A stretch of 42,257 bases of DNA, taken from the NCBI RefSeq assembly GCF_003386535.1, contig NZ_QTTN01000051.1:1-42257 (forward strand), in the 5' to 3' direction. The translations under genes and the position numbers were made by a program. The notes beneath the pieces were generated by a model. The model had not been told where the DNA came from. It did not search any database and worked only from the letters and a program-made list of their open reading frames with translations. The DNA is from Paenibacillus taihuensis. GTDB lineage: Bacteria; Bacillota; Bacilli; Paenibacillales; Paenibacillaceae. This document shows positions 19,891 to 28,582 of this stretch, piece after piece (the first letter of the stretch is position 1; each line of letters begins with the position of its first letter).

Positions 19891-20880
19891 TCACCTCTTT
19901 CGTTCCATCCAGCTTTCCACAAGCTGATAAATATGATGGCTGAGCCGCACCGCATCATGTCTCAGATACGTACGGAACAGCACCAGTTTATCGGCGATGA
20001 CCTCATAGCCGCGCCGCTTCACTTCTTCTAAATCCAGATGAACCGCCTTCGCACCGCGCTCGGCATATTTCATCTGCACTTGCTCCGGTATTTCACCATC
20101 GTTGACGATGACATAGTCGAACAGATGATGTCCGATATGCGCATGGACCGCCGCCAGATGGTCGCTGACCGAATAGTTGTCGGTTTCGCCTGGCTGTGTC
20201 ATCACGTTGCAGACGAACATTTTGACCGCATTCGAATCGACGATGCTCTCTGCCAGCTTCGGCACGAGCAAATTCGGAATGATACTCGTGTACAAGCTGC
20301 CTGGCCCGATCAAGATGGCATCGGCCTGCCTTATGGCCTCCACCGCTTCCTCCAGCGGCTCCACATCCGGCGGTTCAATGAAGACCCGCTTGATGGCTTT
20401 GCCTGCCTTCGGAATGTTCGACTCCCCGGTAATAATCGTTCCGTCTACCGTTTCCGCTTTAAGCACGATCGCTTCGCCAGCAGCTGGGAGGACACGTCCG
20501 CGCACCGCCAATACTTTGCTCAGCATCCGCACGCCGGAGACGAAATCGCCCGAGATGTCCGTCATCGCTGCAAGCATCAAATTGCCCAAGCTGTGCCCGG
20601 CAAGCCCTGTACCCGAGTTGAACCGGTACTGCAGCATGTCAGACAGAAGCGGTTCCACATCCGCAAGCGCAATCAGCACGTTGCGGATATCGCCTGGAGG
20701 CGGCATCTGAAGCTCGTTACGCAATATTCCGGAGCTGCCGCCATCATCTGCCACGGTCACGATGGCCGTAATATCAAGGGGCTTCTCCTTCAATCCGCGC
20801 AACATGACGGAAAGACCCGTACCGCCGCCAATGACGACGATACGGGGCAATTGTTCCTTTCGACGCTCAGTCGTCGTCAT
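19891..20880 (-). CDS. yvcK: YvcK/GlmR family protein (gluconeogenesis factor)
   Basis: A 329-residue CofD-like Rossmann protein. The nucleotide-binding motif IGGGTGLSVML is at 17-27, followed by VADDGGSSG, PPGDIRN and GHSLGNLML. In B. subtilis YvcK (GlmR) binds UDP-GlcNAc, is needed for growth on gluconeogenic carbon sources and directs sugar to cell wall precursor synthesis. It lies six bases after rapZ and six before whiA, so the three are one translation-coupled group. Confidence 0.96.
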   Translation of the reverse strand: MTTTERRKEQLPRIVVIGGGTGLSVMLRGLKEKPLDITAIVTVADDGGSSGILRNELQMPPPGDIRNVLIALADVEPLLSDMLQYRFNSGTGLAGHSLGNLMLAAMTDISGDFVSGVRMLSKVLAVRGRVLPAAGEAIVLKAETVDGTIITGESNIPKAGKAIKRVFIEPPDVEPLEEAVEAIRQADAILIGPGSLYTSIIPNLLVPKLAESIVDSNAVKMFVCNVMTQPGETDNYSVSDHLAAVHAHIGHHLFDYVIVNDGEIPEQVQMKYAERGAKAVHLDLEEVKRRGYEVIADKLVLFRTYLRHDAVRLSHHIYQLVESWMERKR

Positions 20881-20886
20881 TCTGCC

Positions 20887-21774
20887 TCAGCTCCGATCAC
20901 GCTCTGAATCCCGATGGCTGACACGAACGAGTTCCGTATCACTGCTGCCCAGCATACGGCCCAAATACTCGGCAATGGCAACCGACCGGTGTTTACCGCC
21001 GGTACAGCCTATGCCAATGACAATCTGGCTCTTGCCTTCTTTGTGATACAGCGGGATCAGAAACTGAAGCATATCGAGCAGCTTCGTCAGAAAGGTCTGC
21101 GTCTCCGGCCATTTCATGACATACTCGTACACTTCAGGATTTTGCCCTGTGTTCGGTCTGAGATGATCAACATAATGCGGATTAGGCAGGAATCTGACAT
21201 CATAAATCAAATCGGCATCGATTGGAATGCCATATTTAAATCCGAATGAAATGACGTTAACCGATATTTTGCTCACATCGGAATTCGTAAATCGGGAGAT
21301 AATACGTTCCTTAAGCTGTGCCGGCTTCAGGTTGCTTGTATCGATCACCTGCGTCGCCCAGCCCTTCAAATCTTCGAGCAGGCGCCGCTCCAGCTTGATT
21401 CCTTCAAGCGGCAGCCCTTCCGCCGCCAGCGGATGCAGCCGGCGGCTCTCCTTGTAACGCTGAACGAGCACGCTATCTGTCGCATCGAGGAACAAGATCT
21501 CGTACCCGATTGTATAATGCTCTTTCACGTAAGCTAGAGACTCCGACAATGCGGTGAAAAACTCGCGCCCACGCAGGTCTATTACGAGCGCTACCTTGCC
21601 GATTTTGCCATTCGATTGTTCAATCAACTCGGCAAACTTCGGTATTAGCACCGGCGGCAAATTATCGACACAGAAGAAACCGAGATCCTCTAGGCTCTGT
21701 ACTGCAATCGTCTTGCCAGCGCCGGACATGCCCGTTATAATAACCAGCTTTGCCTTCGCTGTTCCCACTTCCAT
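20887..21774 (-). CDS. rapZ: RapZ/YvcJ P-loop nucleotide-binding protein
   Basis: A 295-residue RapZ-family NTPase. The Walker A motif GMSGAGKT is at 15-22, followed by [14 protein letters not shown]; the C-terminal half has [18 protein letters not shown] and [19 protein letters not shown]. In E. coli RapZ is an adaptor that controls the GlmS-regulating RNA GlmZ; in B. subtilis YvcJ binds nucleotides and affects competence. Whether the Paenibacillaceae protein binds RNA is unknown. It starts the rapZ-yvcK-whiA cluster, 37 bases after glcK with no terminator between, so glcK read-through is likely. Confidence 0.96.
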   Translation of the reverse strand: MEVGTAKAKLVIITGMSGAGKTIAVQSLEDLGFFCVDNLPPVLIPKFAELIEQSNGKIGKVALVIDLRGREFFTALSESLAYVKEHYTIGYEILFLDATDSVLVQRYKESRRLHPLAAEGLPLEGIKLERRLLEDLKGWATQVIDTSNLKPAQLKERIISRFTNSDVSKISVNVISFGFKYGIPIDADLIYDVRFLPNPHYVDHLRPNTGQNPEVYEYVMKWPETQTFLTKLLDMLQFLIPLYHKEGKSQIVIGIGCTGGKHRSVAIAEYLGRMLGSSDTELVRVSHRDSERDRS

Positions 21775-21811
21775 CGTCTTTCCCTCCCCCTACCCGAAAC
21801 AGACGTTCTTC

Positions 21812-22762
21812 TTAAGAACGAATAATAAGGCCAGCCGCGCCAACCACACCAGCATCGTTGCCGAGAATCGCAGGAACGATCTCGACGCCTTCTTGCGCCA
21901 TAGCCGGAGCCGACTTCTTGAATGCTTCGCGGATTTGTTCAAACAGGAATTCGCCTGCTTTCGACACGCCGCCGCCGATGATGAAGCGCTGCGGGTTCAG
22001 AACAACGGCCATCGTACCGAGCGATTTGCCCAGGTAGTAAGCGGCACGAGTTACGATGCGCGCTGCAACTTCGTCGCCAGCTTTTGCCGCATCGATAACG
22101 TCTTTCGCTGCGATGTTCTCAACGAACGAGAGCGAGGTGCGATCGCCGCGTTCAACAGCATCTTTCGCCATGCGAATAATCCCGGTAGCGGAGGATACTG
22201 TCTCCAGGCAGCCCATTTGACCGCAGTTACATTGAATAGCTTCCAAATCAGGAACAATAACCATATGTCCAAGCTCGCCAGCCATGCCAGCGAAGCCTTC
22301 AACGACTTTACCGTTAATGATGACGCCGCCGCCAACGCCTGTACCGAGCGTGTAGCATACGCAATCACTGATGCCGCGACCCGCGCCAGCCCATGCTTCG
22401 CCAAGCGCCGCAACGTTCGCGTCATTGTTTACAAGTACTTTCTTCTCAAGCTTCTCTTCAAGAATAGCCTTCAGAGGCACATTGTCGAAGAACAGGTTGA
22501 CCGATTTCTTGACAATACCGTTTGGAATATCCAAGAAGCCGGCGATGCCAATGCCTACGCCTTCAACTTGCTCCCAAGTGTATGCGGACTCTTCAACGAT
22601 TTGCTTCGCGTATTTTGCGATGTTATCGCAAACGACGTCAGAACCTTTCTCAACTTCAGTCGGTCCTTCAAATGTATGCAGCAATTCGCCTTCCATGCTG
22701 CAAATCCCAACTTTAATGGAAGTTCCGCCGATATCGACACCTACGACAATTTTCTCTGACAT
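21812..22762 (-). CDS. glcK: ROK-family glucokinase
   Basis: GlcK phosphorylates glucose to glucose 6-phosphate with ATP. The 316 residues carry the ATP site VGVDIGGTSIKVG (7-19), the sugar site VNNDANVAALGE, the GAGRGISD and LGTGVGGGVI segments and the zinc-binding ROK cysteines in CNCGQMGCLET. In B. subtilis glcK is elsewhere and a Nudix gene occupies this place next to yvcJ. The promoter at 22824-22852 carries a cre-like site in its spacer, so control by CcpA with HPr(Ser-P) is likely. The start is ATG with GAGGTGG upstream. Confidence 0.96.
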   Translation of the reverse strand: MSEKIVVGVDIGGTSIKVGICSMEGELLHTFEGPTEVEKGSDVVCDNIAKYAKQIVEESAYTWEQVEGVGIGIAGFLDIPNGIVKKSVNLFFDNVPLKAILEEKLEKKVLVNNDANVAALGEAWAGAGRGISDCVCYTLGTGVGGGVIINGKVVEGFAGMAGELGHMVIVPDLEAIQCNCGQMGCLETVSSATGIIRMAKDAVERGDRTSLSFVENIAAKDVIDAAKAGDEVAARIVTRAAYYLGKSLGTMAVVLNPQRFIIGGGVSKAGEFLFEQIREAFKKSAPAMAQEGVEIVPAILGNDAGVVGAAGLIIRS

Positions 22763-22823
22763 ATTAGGCCACCTCTATAATATAGGAAATTAGTGATTCC
22801 TTCGTTCTTGGCTTGCAACTAAA

Positions 22824-22852
22824 ACTATAAGCGAACGCTTCCAACTGGTCAA
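22824..22852 (-). promoter_or_regulatory. Sigma-A promoter of glcK
   Basis: TTGACC (22852-22847) and TATAGT (22829-22824) are exactly 17 bases apart on the minus strand. The start would be near 22817, giving a 55-nt leader. Confidence 0.8.
22830..22844 (-). promoter_or_regulatory. cre-like CcpA site inside the glcK promoter spacer
   Basis: TTGGAAGCGTTCGCT matches the catabolite-responsive element consensus WTGNAANCGNWNNCW at every defined position. It fills the spacer between -35 and -10, where bound CcpA would repress. Confidence 0.7.
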
Positions 22853-22931
22853 GGACAAACAAACTCCGGCGAATTCCGAGCGAAAACGCCCCATGAACCA
22901 AGGCCGGCAAGGGTTGCCGCTCGTACATGAA

Positions 22932-22963
22932 GTGACGCCGTCCGTTAATTTCGGACAGCGTCA
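22932..22963 (-). terminator. Hairpin after trxB
   Basis: On the minus strand TGACGCTGTCCG and CGGACGGCGTCA pair, with one weak position, around a 7-nt loop, 38 bases after the trxB stop. No T run follows (CTTCATG), so it may only slow or protect. Confidence 0.5.
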
Positions 22964-23000
22964 TCCATGTGATATAGGCTATAAATGAAACGACCTTGTG

Positions 23001-23948
23001 TTAAAGCGATTGGCTCCAGTCGTGCGTAGCGTGGCCTTCGAGGAACTTCTCGCAATCAAGCGCAGCCATACAGCCGCTTCCCGCTGCAGTAATCGCTTGG
23101 CGGTACTTGTTGTCCTGTACGTCGCCGCAAGCGAAGATGCCCGGAATGTTCGTCTCGGAAGTGCCCGGCTTCACTTTCAGATAGCCTGTCTCGTCTGTTT
23201 CCAGCTGACCGCCGAGGAACTTCGTGTTCGGCGTGTGGCCGATTGCAACGAAGATACCGTTCGTCTCGATCACTTCTTCTTCGCCTGTCTCGTTGTTGCG
23301 AACCTTAAGGCCAGTTACGCCCATGCCAGTCGCAACGACTTCAAGCGGCGTGCGGTCTAGTGCCCAGCTGATCTTGCTGTTCTCGCGCGCACGGTCCTGC
23401 ATGATTTTAGAAGCGCGCAGCTCCGGACGGCGGTGTACAAGCACAACCTCGGTAGCGAAGCGAGTCAGGAAGTTCGCTTCTTCCATCGCGGAGTCGCCGC
23501 CGCCGACAACGATAATCTTCTTCCCGCGGAAGAAGAAGCCGTCGCAAGTTGCGCAAGTGCTTACGCCTTTGCCCACATTCTCGCGCTCATTCGTGATTCC
23601 GAGGTACTTCGCGGAAGCGCCAGTCGAGATAATAAGCGATTCCGCTTGGAGCTCGCCTTGACCTTCGACTTGAAGCGTGAACGGACGTTTCGACGTATCG
23701 ACCGAGTTTACCCAGCCTGTACGGAATTCCGCGCCGAAGCGCTCTGCTTGCTTACGCATATTCGCCATCAGATCCGGACCCATAATACCTTCAGGGAAGC
23801 CTGGGAAGTTCTCCACTTCCGTCGTCGTTGTCAATTGACCGCCCGGTTCCGGACCTTCAATAACAAGCGGATTCATATTCGCACGTGCCAAGTAAATCGC
23901 AGCTGTCAGTCCCGCAGGACCTGTTCCGATAATAATTGCTTTGTACAC
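23001..23948 (-). CDS. trxB: Thioredoxin-disulfide reductase
   Basis: TrxB reduces thioredoxin with NADPH through FAD. The 315 residues have the FAD motif IIGTGPAGLTAAIYLARA (6-23), the redox pair Cys132-Ala-Thr-Cys135 in CATCDG, the NADPH motif VVGGGDSAMEEA and the C-terminal GIFACGDVQD. The start is GTG with AGGAGG nine bases upstream. It follows the TPR gene by 56 bases without a terminator; the same YvcD-like/trxB neighbourhood exists in B. subtilis. Confidence 0.97.
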   Translation of the reverse strand: MYKAIIIGTGPAGLTAAIYLARANMNPLVIEGPEPGGQLTTTTEVENFPGFPEGIMGPDLMANMRKQAERFGAEFRTGWVNSVDTSKRPFTLQVEGQGELQAESLIISTGASAKYLGITNERENVGKGVSTCATCDGFFFRGKKIIVVGGGDSAMEEANFLTRFATEVVLVHRRPELRASKIMQDRARENSKISWALDRTPLEVVATGMGVTGLKVRNNETGEEEVIETNGIFVAIGHTPNTKFLGGQLETDETGYLKVKPGTSETNIPGIFACGDVQDNKYRQAITAAGSGCMAALDCEKFLEGHATHDWSQSL

Positions 23949-24004
23949 GATTGGTGCCTCCTACAACAATAATGTCTATTGCTTGTTGTTCTTCTCTTTA
24001 TCTG

Positions 24005-25741
24005 TTAGCGAAGGTTTTGCCCAGGCAAAACCATGCGCATCTTCTCTTTAATGCCGCATATCTCATCGATGCGCTTCGCGCATTTGCTTACGGTCGCGAT
24101 CGACGTGCCGTAACGCTGAGACACTTCGTGATACGAGATTTCTCTGCGATGCATCTTCGCAGTCAAATATTCAAGCGCAGCCGCCCAGCCTTCTACTTTG
24201 CCGAGCTTCGGCACGTTCGGATAGATGCGCGACAGAAACTCGATCCAGAGCGTCAGCAGGTCATGCTGCTGCACAAGATCATAATGTTTGTTCATGCGTG
24301 CGAGTGCCGCTTCGAGCACCGACTGCCACTTGTCTTCCCAAATCGGCAGACGCGACGGCATCCGGCTATGCTCGATGACCGTCTCTTTGCCCTCAAGCAC
24401 CGCACGCAGCGACTCATGCACACCGATCGAGCGGAGCACGAAGATCGCAATCCGCTTCAAGTAGTCATCCTCTTGCGGCTCCAGAATGAAGTCGCGCAGG
24501 GCGTCCTTCACTTCATTGTCGGCAATCATGCCGAGCGCTTGAATGACCTGCAGCTTCGTATGCCGATCACCGTGACGCAGCGCCCAGAAGAAGGACGACC
24601 GCACGAGCGGATCCCGCTTCATATGATCGGGCAGCGCTTCGGACCGCTTCTCCCATAGCTTGAACTGCTCTTCGAACGGGAGATGGTAGTGATAACTCGT
24701 CGGCGCTGCATTCAGGCCGTTCTCCATCAGCTCGAGCTGCTCCAAGTAGTAGCCCGGCACATGCGATTCGCTGTCCAGCTTGCTCACTTGATGCCACAGT
24801 CGTCTCGCTTCTTCATAGCGTCCGATGTTGCATGCCGCAACAGCGGCGTAGTGATACAGGCAAGGATCAGACTTCAGCGCGTTATCCTTCAGCAAACGAG
24901 TGAAGTGACGGTACGCTTCGCCATGTTCACCTAGAATGCCCATTGTCGTCGCCAGCTTAAACACATGCTCCTGATGGAAAGGCACCGTCTTGCACAGCAG
25001 CTCCACAAGCGGCTTCAAGTGCTCCTTGTCTCCGGCCTGCTGATAGAAAATCGCAAGGTTGCAAAGCGCATGCAAATTGCCCGGTTCGAGCTCCAGCACC
25101 TGCTGAATCGTCACCATCGCTTTTTCGAACATGCCCATATAGTAATAGGCCAGCGCCAAATTGTTGCGGGCCGCCATAAACTCGCCGTTCTTCTCCACAA
25201 TGCTCTCAAGCAATCTTACCGCTTCGACGAATTTGCCTTCTTCAAGCATCGACCTCGCCCGGTCATGCTCGAAGAAACCTTCGCGCGCTTTAATAAAAGC
25301 GAGCTTCGTCGGTCGTTCCAGTTCGAAATGCAGCAGCTCCATCATCTCTTCCGCTTCCTCAAGGAACTGACCGTCGGGGTCTTCCTCCAAGTAACGAATA
25401 AGCGATTCTTCGGCCGCTTCATAGTTCTCCATATTGGCGTAATTGTTCGCCATATAGAAATGGCATTCCGTCATCTCGGGATCGAGCTCGCTCACGATCG
25501 AATTCAGAATCCGATTGGACTCCTCGTAGTTCCCCATCTCCGACAGAATCCCGGCCATATTGCAATGGTTCACAGGATTCTCTGGCTCATATTCGGCCGC
25601 GCGGCGGAAATACTTCAGTGCCTTGTCGTAGTGATAACGATCCATCGACCGGACCGCTCGCTCGAAGAAGAACGTTGCGTCCCATTGAATCGGTATGATC
25701 TTTGTGTTCTGGCTGGCTATCGCAATTTTCTTTTCCTTCAT
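24005..25741 (-). CDS. Tetratricopeptide repeat protein with C-terminal helix-turn-helix
   Basis: A 578-residue cytoplasmic protein with no signal peptide. The first two thirds are tetratricopeptide repeats (for example ALKYFRRAAEYEPENPVNHC and AMVTIQQVLELEPGNLHALC), a scaffold for protein contacts. The last part (about 430-578) contains EISYHEVSQRYGTSIATVSK, which reads like a helix-turn-helix. The corresponding B. subtilis gene, yvcD, also encodes a TPR protein of unknown function next to trxB. GGAGGTG nine bases before the ATG at 25741 sets the start; an upstream GTG overlaps that site. A link to DNA binding or sensing is inference. Confidence 0.85.
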   Translation of the reverse strand: MKEKKIAIASQNTKIIPIQWDATFFFERAVRSMDRYHYDKALKYFRRAAEYEPENPVNHCNMAGILSEMGNYEESNRILNSIVSELDPEMTECHFYMANNYANMENYEAAEESLIRYLEEDPDGQFLEEAEEMMELLHFELERPTKLAFIKAREGFFEHDRARSMLEEGKFVEAVRLLESIVEKNGEFMAARNNLALAYYYMGMFEKAMVTIQQVLELEPGNLHALCNLAIFYQQAGDKEHLKPLVELLCKTVPFHQEHVFKLATTMGILGEHGEAYRHFTRLLKDNALKSDPCLYHYAAVAACNIGRYEEARRLWHQVSKLDSESHVPGYYLEQLELMENGLNAAPTSYHYHLPFEEQFKLWEKRSEALPDHMKRDPLVRSSFFWALRHGDRHTKLQVIQALGMIADNEVKDALRDFILEPQEDDYLKRIAIFVLRSIGVHESLRAVLEGKETVIEHSRMPSRLPIWEDKWQSVLEAALARMNKHYDLVQQHDLLTLWIEFLSRIYPNVPKLGKVEGWAAALEYLTAKMHRREISYHEVSQRYGTSIATVSKCAKRIDEICGIKEKMRMVLPGQNLR

Positions 25742-25779
25742 AGCACAAGGCACCTCCCCGGTACATCAAAGTATCTACG

Positions 25780-25788
25780 ATTATACCA
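25780..25788 (-). promoter_or_regulatory. Extended -10 promoter of the TPR-trxB unit
   Basis: TGGTATAAT on the minus strand is a TGn-extended -10. The -35 (TGTAAG, 25808-25803) is weak. The start would be near 25773. It follows the prs terminator directly. Confidence 0.6.
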
Positions 25789-25823
25789 TAGCGCGGCCTA
25801 TCCTTACACGAAAGAATATGTGG

Positions 25824-25851
25824 GAAATCGCGGGCATAGGCCCGCGATTTC
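25824..25851 (-). terminator. Terminator after prs
   Basis: GAAATCGCGGGC and GCCCGCGATTTC form a perfect 12-bp stem with a 4-nt loop, 36 bases after the prs stop. The flanking run on the minus strand is CCCACATATTC, with no T stretch, but the stem is very strong. Confidence 0.65.
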
Positions 25852-25886
25852 GGTAATTGGTCGCTGTGACGCGGCCCATATGTGTA

Positions 25887-26840
25887 CTAGATGCCAGCAT
25901 TCTTGAAGAGTGTGCTGATCGATCCGCCCTCAAGAATGATGCGTGTTGTCTCTGCCAAGATTGGCGCAACAGACAGCACAGTAAAGCGATCGGAATGATC
26001 CTCTGGCAGTGCAATGGAGTCAGTAACAACGACTTCTTTAATATTCGGGTGATCCAATCGCTGCAGCGCAGGGCCGGAGAAGAGCGGGTGCGTCGCGCAT
26101 ACATACACGTCTTCAGCGCCGCGTTCTTTAAGACCTTCAACGACGTTGACGATCGTTGTGCCCGTATCAATCAGGTCCTCGATAATAATCGGTGTCTGAC
26201 CTTCTACATCACCAATAACGTGTGTGATGACAGACTCGTTATGCGCCGGACGCTTCTTAATCATAATCGCGAACGGTGCATCCAGATAGTTGGCCAGCTT
26301 CTCGGCAGTCGAGGCGCGTCCAGCATCCGGGGAAACGACGATTGGATTCTTGATGTTCTTCGATTTCAAATAATCACTGATCAGATCAAGACCTGTCAGG
26401 TGATCCACTGGGATGTTGAAGAAGCCCTGGATCGCAGGTGCATGCAAATCGATTGTGATAACGCGGTTCGCACCAACAGTCGTCAGCACGTCCGCAAGCA
26501 TTTTAGCCGAGATCGGTTCACGCGGAGCAGCCTTGCGCTCTTGACGTGCATAACCGTAGTACGGAACGATGATGTTGACGGTACGTGCGGAAGCACGCTT
26601 CGCCGCATCGATCATGACGAGCAGCTCGACAAAATGATCATTGATGGGATGCGAGAACGACTGTACGATGAATACGTCACAGTTACGGATGGTCTCCTCA
26701 TAGTGAACGTAAATTTCACCGCTTTTGAAACGAGACAGTTTGCTTTTACCGAGCTCCACACCGAGATTCTCACAGATCTGTGCAGCTAGTTTGGGATTCG
26801 AGGAACCCGAGAAAATACGCAGCTTGTCGCTAAACAACAT
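25887..26840 (-). CDS. prs: Ribose-phosphate pyrophosphokinase (PRPP synthetase)
   Basis: Prs makes PRPP from ribose 5-phosphate and ATP; PRPP feeds histidine, purine, pyrimidine and NAD synthesis. The 317 residues contain the flexible loop RQERKAAPREPISAKML (100-116), TIDLHA with His132, VVSPDAGRAS and the PRPP loop IIIEDLIDTGTTI (218-230). The loop differs from the common VDDMIDTAGT. The usual housekeeping prs of Firmicutes lies next to gcaD, so this may be a second copy. It has its own promoter and terminator just downstream of the his operon, whose first enzyme uses PRPP. AGGAGGG precedes the ATG. Confidence 0.95.
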   Translation of the reverse strand: MLFSDKLRIFSGSSNPKLAAQICENLGVELGKSKLSRFKSGEIYVHYEETIRNCDVFIVQSFSHPINDHFVELLVMIDAAKRASARTVNIIVPYYGYARQERKAAPREPISAKMLADVLTTVGANRVITIDLHAPAIQGFFNIPVDHLTGLDLISDYLKSKNIKNPIVVSPDAGRASTAEKLANYLDAPFAIMIKKRPAHNESVITHVIGDVEGQTPIIIEDLIDTGTTIVNVVEGLKERGAEDVYVCATHPLFSGPALQRLDHPNIKEVVVTDSIALPEDHSDRFTVLSVAPILAETTRIILEGGSISTLFKNAGI

Positions 26841-26910
26841 TTTACCCTCCTGAGCGATTAGACCACTTTAATTTATATGCTTACAAAAACCGCTTCTTTC
26901 GACATCATCC

Positions 26911-26938
26911 ATTATACATGGAATTCACCATATTTCAA
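26911..26938 (-). promoter_or_regulatory. Sigma-A promoter of prs
   Basis: TTGAAA (26938-26933) and TATAAT (26916-26911) are 16 bases apart on the minus strand. The start near 26904 gives a 64-nt leader. Confidence 0.75.
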
Positions 26939-26949
26939 AAATCGATCAA

Positions 26950-26968
26950 AAGCACTATGGAAGTGCTT
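26950..26968 (-). terminator. Small hairpin upstream of prs, possible his operon terminator
   Basis: AAGCACT-tccat-AGTGCTT is a 7-bp stem followed by TTGATCGATTTTTG. It lies just upstream of the prs promoter and 150 bases after hisIE, so it may end the his transcript. Confidence 0.45.
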
Positions 26969-27066
26969 AACTCCACGAAATGCCTAATCTCGTCCACTTG
27001 CATCCTCTCACGCATTTTGCCGCATTGTTTGACAATTGTATGGCAAAAAGGTTGGCTAACGCCACA

Positions 27067-27100
27067 GAAACCGAGCGCTCGCGGACGAGGACTCGGTTTC
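27067..27100 (-). terminator. Hairpin after hisIE
   Basis: GAAACCGAG and CTCGGTTTC form a 9-bp stem, with an inner CTCG/CGAG pairing, 18 bases after the hisIE stop. The following bases (TGTGGCG) are not T-rich. Confidence 0.5.
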
Positions 27101-27118
27101 GTATCGTGCTAGACACGC

Positions 27119-27799
27119 CTAGGAAGGCTGCTTGGACTTATTATGACGTCGATTCAACTCAGCCATGATCTCATCAAGTGACAGTCCGCGTTCACGGAGC
27201 AGCACCATCAGATGGAAGATAAGGTCGCTAGCTTCGCAGCGGAGCTCGTCATTGTCTTTGTTCTTCGCTGCGATAATAACCTCTGCCGACTCTTCGCCGA
27301 CTTTCTTCAGGATCTTATCGACGCCCTTCTCGAACAGATACGTCGTATAAGCGCCTTCCGGACGCTCGATATAGCGCTGAGCGATCGTCGCTTCGAGTTG
27401 GTTCAGCATCGCGAACCGGTCGCTTGATTGCAACAGCTCACCAGCCGAAACTGAAGTTGAAGCCGAAGCGCCAACACCTTCAACTGCATTCGTGAAGCAG
27501 CTGTACGTGCCGTTATGACAAGCCGGCCCGTTCTGTACAACGCGCACAAGCAGCGTATCGCCATCACAATCATAGTGCATCGAGACGATCTGCTGTGTGT
27601 GGCCGCTCGTTGCGCCTTTGTGCCACAGCTCGCCGCGCGAACGGCTCCAGAACCACGTCTCGCCTGTCTCGATGGAGCGCGCATAGGATTCCTCGTTCAT
27701 GTACGCCATCATAAGCACTTCTTTGCTAACGGCGTCCTGCACGATGGCAGGGACCAGTCCCGCTTCATTCCATTTGATCGAACTCGTATTCAAACTCAC
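27119..27799 (-). CDS. hisI: Bifunctional phosphoribosyl-AMP cyclohydrolase / phosphoribosyl-ATP pyrophosphatase HisIE
   Basis: HisIE catalyses the second and third steps of histidine synthesis. The 226 residues hold a HisI cyclohydrolase domain (about 1-115) with the zinc and magnesium ligands in [14 protein letters not shown] and [12 protein letters not shown], and a HisE pyrophosphatase domain (about 130-222) with [16 protein letters not shown] and [12 protein letters not shown]. The start is GTG at 27799 in a GTGA overlap with the hisF stop, with AGGAG ten bases upstream. It is the last gene of the his operon. Confidence 0.97.
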   Translation of the reverse strand: MSLNTSSIKWNEAGLVPAIVQDAVSKEVLMMAYMNEESYARSIETGETWFWSRSRGELWHKGATSGHTQQIVSMHYDCDGDTLLVRVVQNGPACHNGTYSCFTNAVEGVGASASTSVSAGELLQSSDRFAMLNQLEATIAQRYIERPEGAYTTYLFEKGVDKILKKVGEESAEVIIAAKNKDNDELRCEASDLIFHLMVLLRERGLSLDEIMAELNRRHNKSKQPS

Positions 27800-28554
27800 C
27801 GGATTTCGACTCCTTTCAGCCGCAAATCATCCTTCACTTCGCGGATCGTCATCTCTTTGTAGTGGAATATCGTTGCTGCGAGGCCCGCATCCGCGTGCCC
27901 CTGCTGGAATACATCATAGAAATGCTCTACCTTGCCCGCACCGCCGGAAGCGATAACCGGAATGCTGAGTGAATCGGATACGGCCTGCGTCAGCTTCAAG
28001 TCGAAGCCGTCCTTCGTGCCGTCCGCGTCCATGCTTGTCAGCAGGATCTCACCCGCCCCGAGCGATTCGACCTCTTTGGCCCAAGCAAGCGCCTTGATGC
28101 CCGTTGCCGTCCGTCCGCCATGCGTGTACACTTCCCATTCGCCCCATGCGGGATTGAACTTCGCGTCGATTGCAACGACGATGCACTGCGAGCCGAACTT
28201 GCGCGCGCCGTCCTTCACAAGGTCGCGATTCTTCACGGCCGCCGTGTTAATGCCGATCTTATCAGCACCAGCACGAAGCAGACGCTTCATGTCATCAACG
28301 TGCGAGATGCCGCCGCCTACCGTGAACGGAATCGTAATTTCGCCGGCTGTCCGTTTGACCACTTCGATCATCGTCGCCCGGCCTTCAACCGATGCAGAAA
28401 TATCAAGGAAGACAAGCTCGTCCGCGCCTTCCTTGTCGTAAATCGCCGCAAGCTCCACCGGATCGCCGGCATCGCGCAAGTTGACGAAATTAACCCCTTT
28501 TACGACACGTCCGTCTTTGACATCCAGACATGGAATAATACGTTTGGCTAGCAT
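27796..28554 (-). CDS. hisF: Imidazole glycerol phosphate synthase subunit HisF
   Basis: HisF is the cyclase half of imidazole glycerol phosphate synthase and makes IGP and AICAR with ammonia from HisH. The 252 residues form a TIM barrel: [15 protein letters not shown] with catalytic Asp11, [19 protein letters not shown] with catalytic Asp130, and [12 protein letters not shown]. These features identify HisF rather than its relative HisA. In most Firmicutes hisA lies between hisH and hisF; here only 28 bases separate them and hisA is absent. GGGAGG precedes the ATG. Confidence 0.97.
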   Translation of the reverse strand: MLAKRIIPCLDVKDGRVVKGVNFVNLRDAGDPVELAAIYDKEGADELVFLDISASVEGRATMIEVVKRTAGEITIPFTVGGGISHVDDMKRLLRAGADKIGINTAAVKNRDLVKDGARKFGSQCIVVAIDAKFNPAWGEWEVYTHGGRTATGIKALAWAKEVESLGAGEILLTSMDADGTKDGFDLKLTQAVSDSLSIPVIASGGAGKVEHFYDVFQQGHADAGLAATIFHYKEMTIREVKDDLRLKGVEIR

Positions 28555-28582
28555 GGATATGCTTACCTCCCTTCTCTTACCC

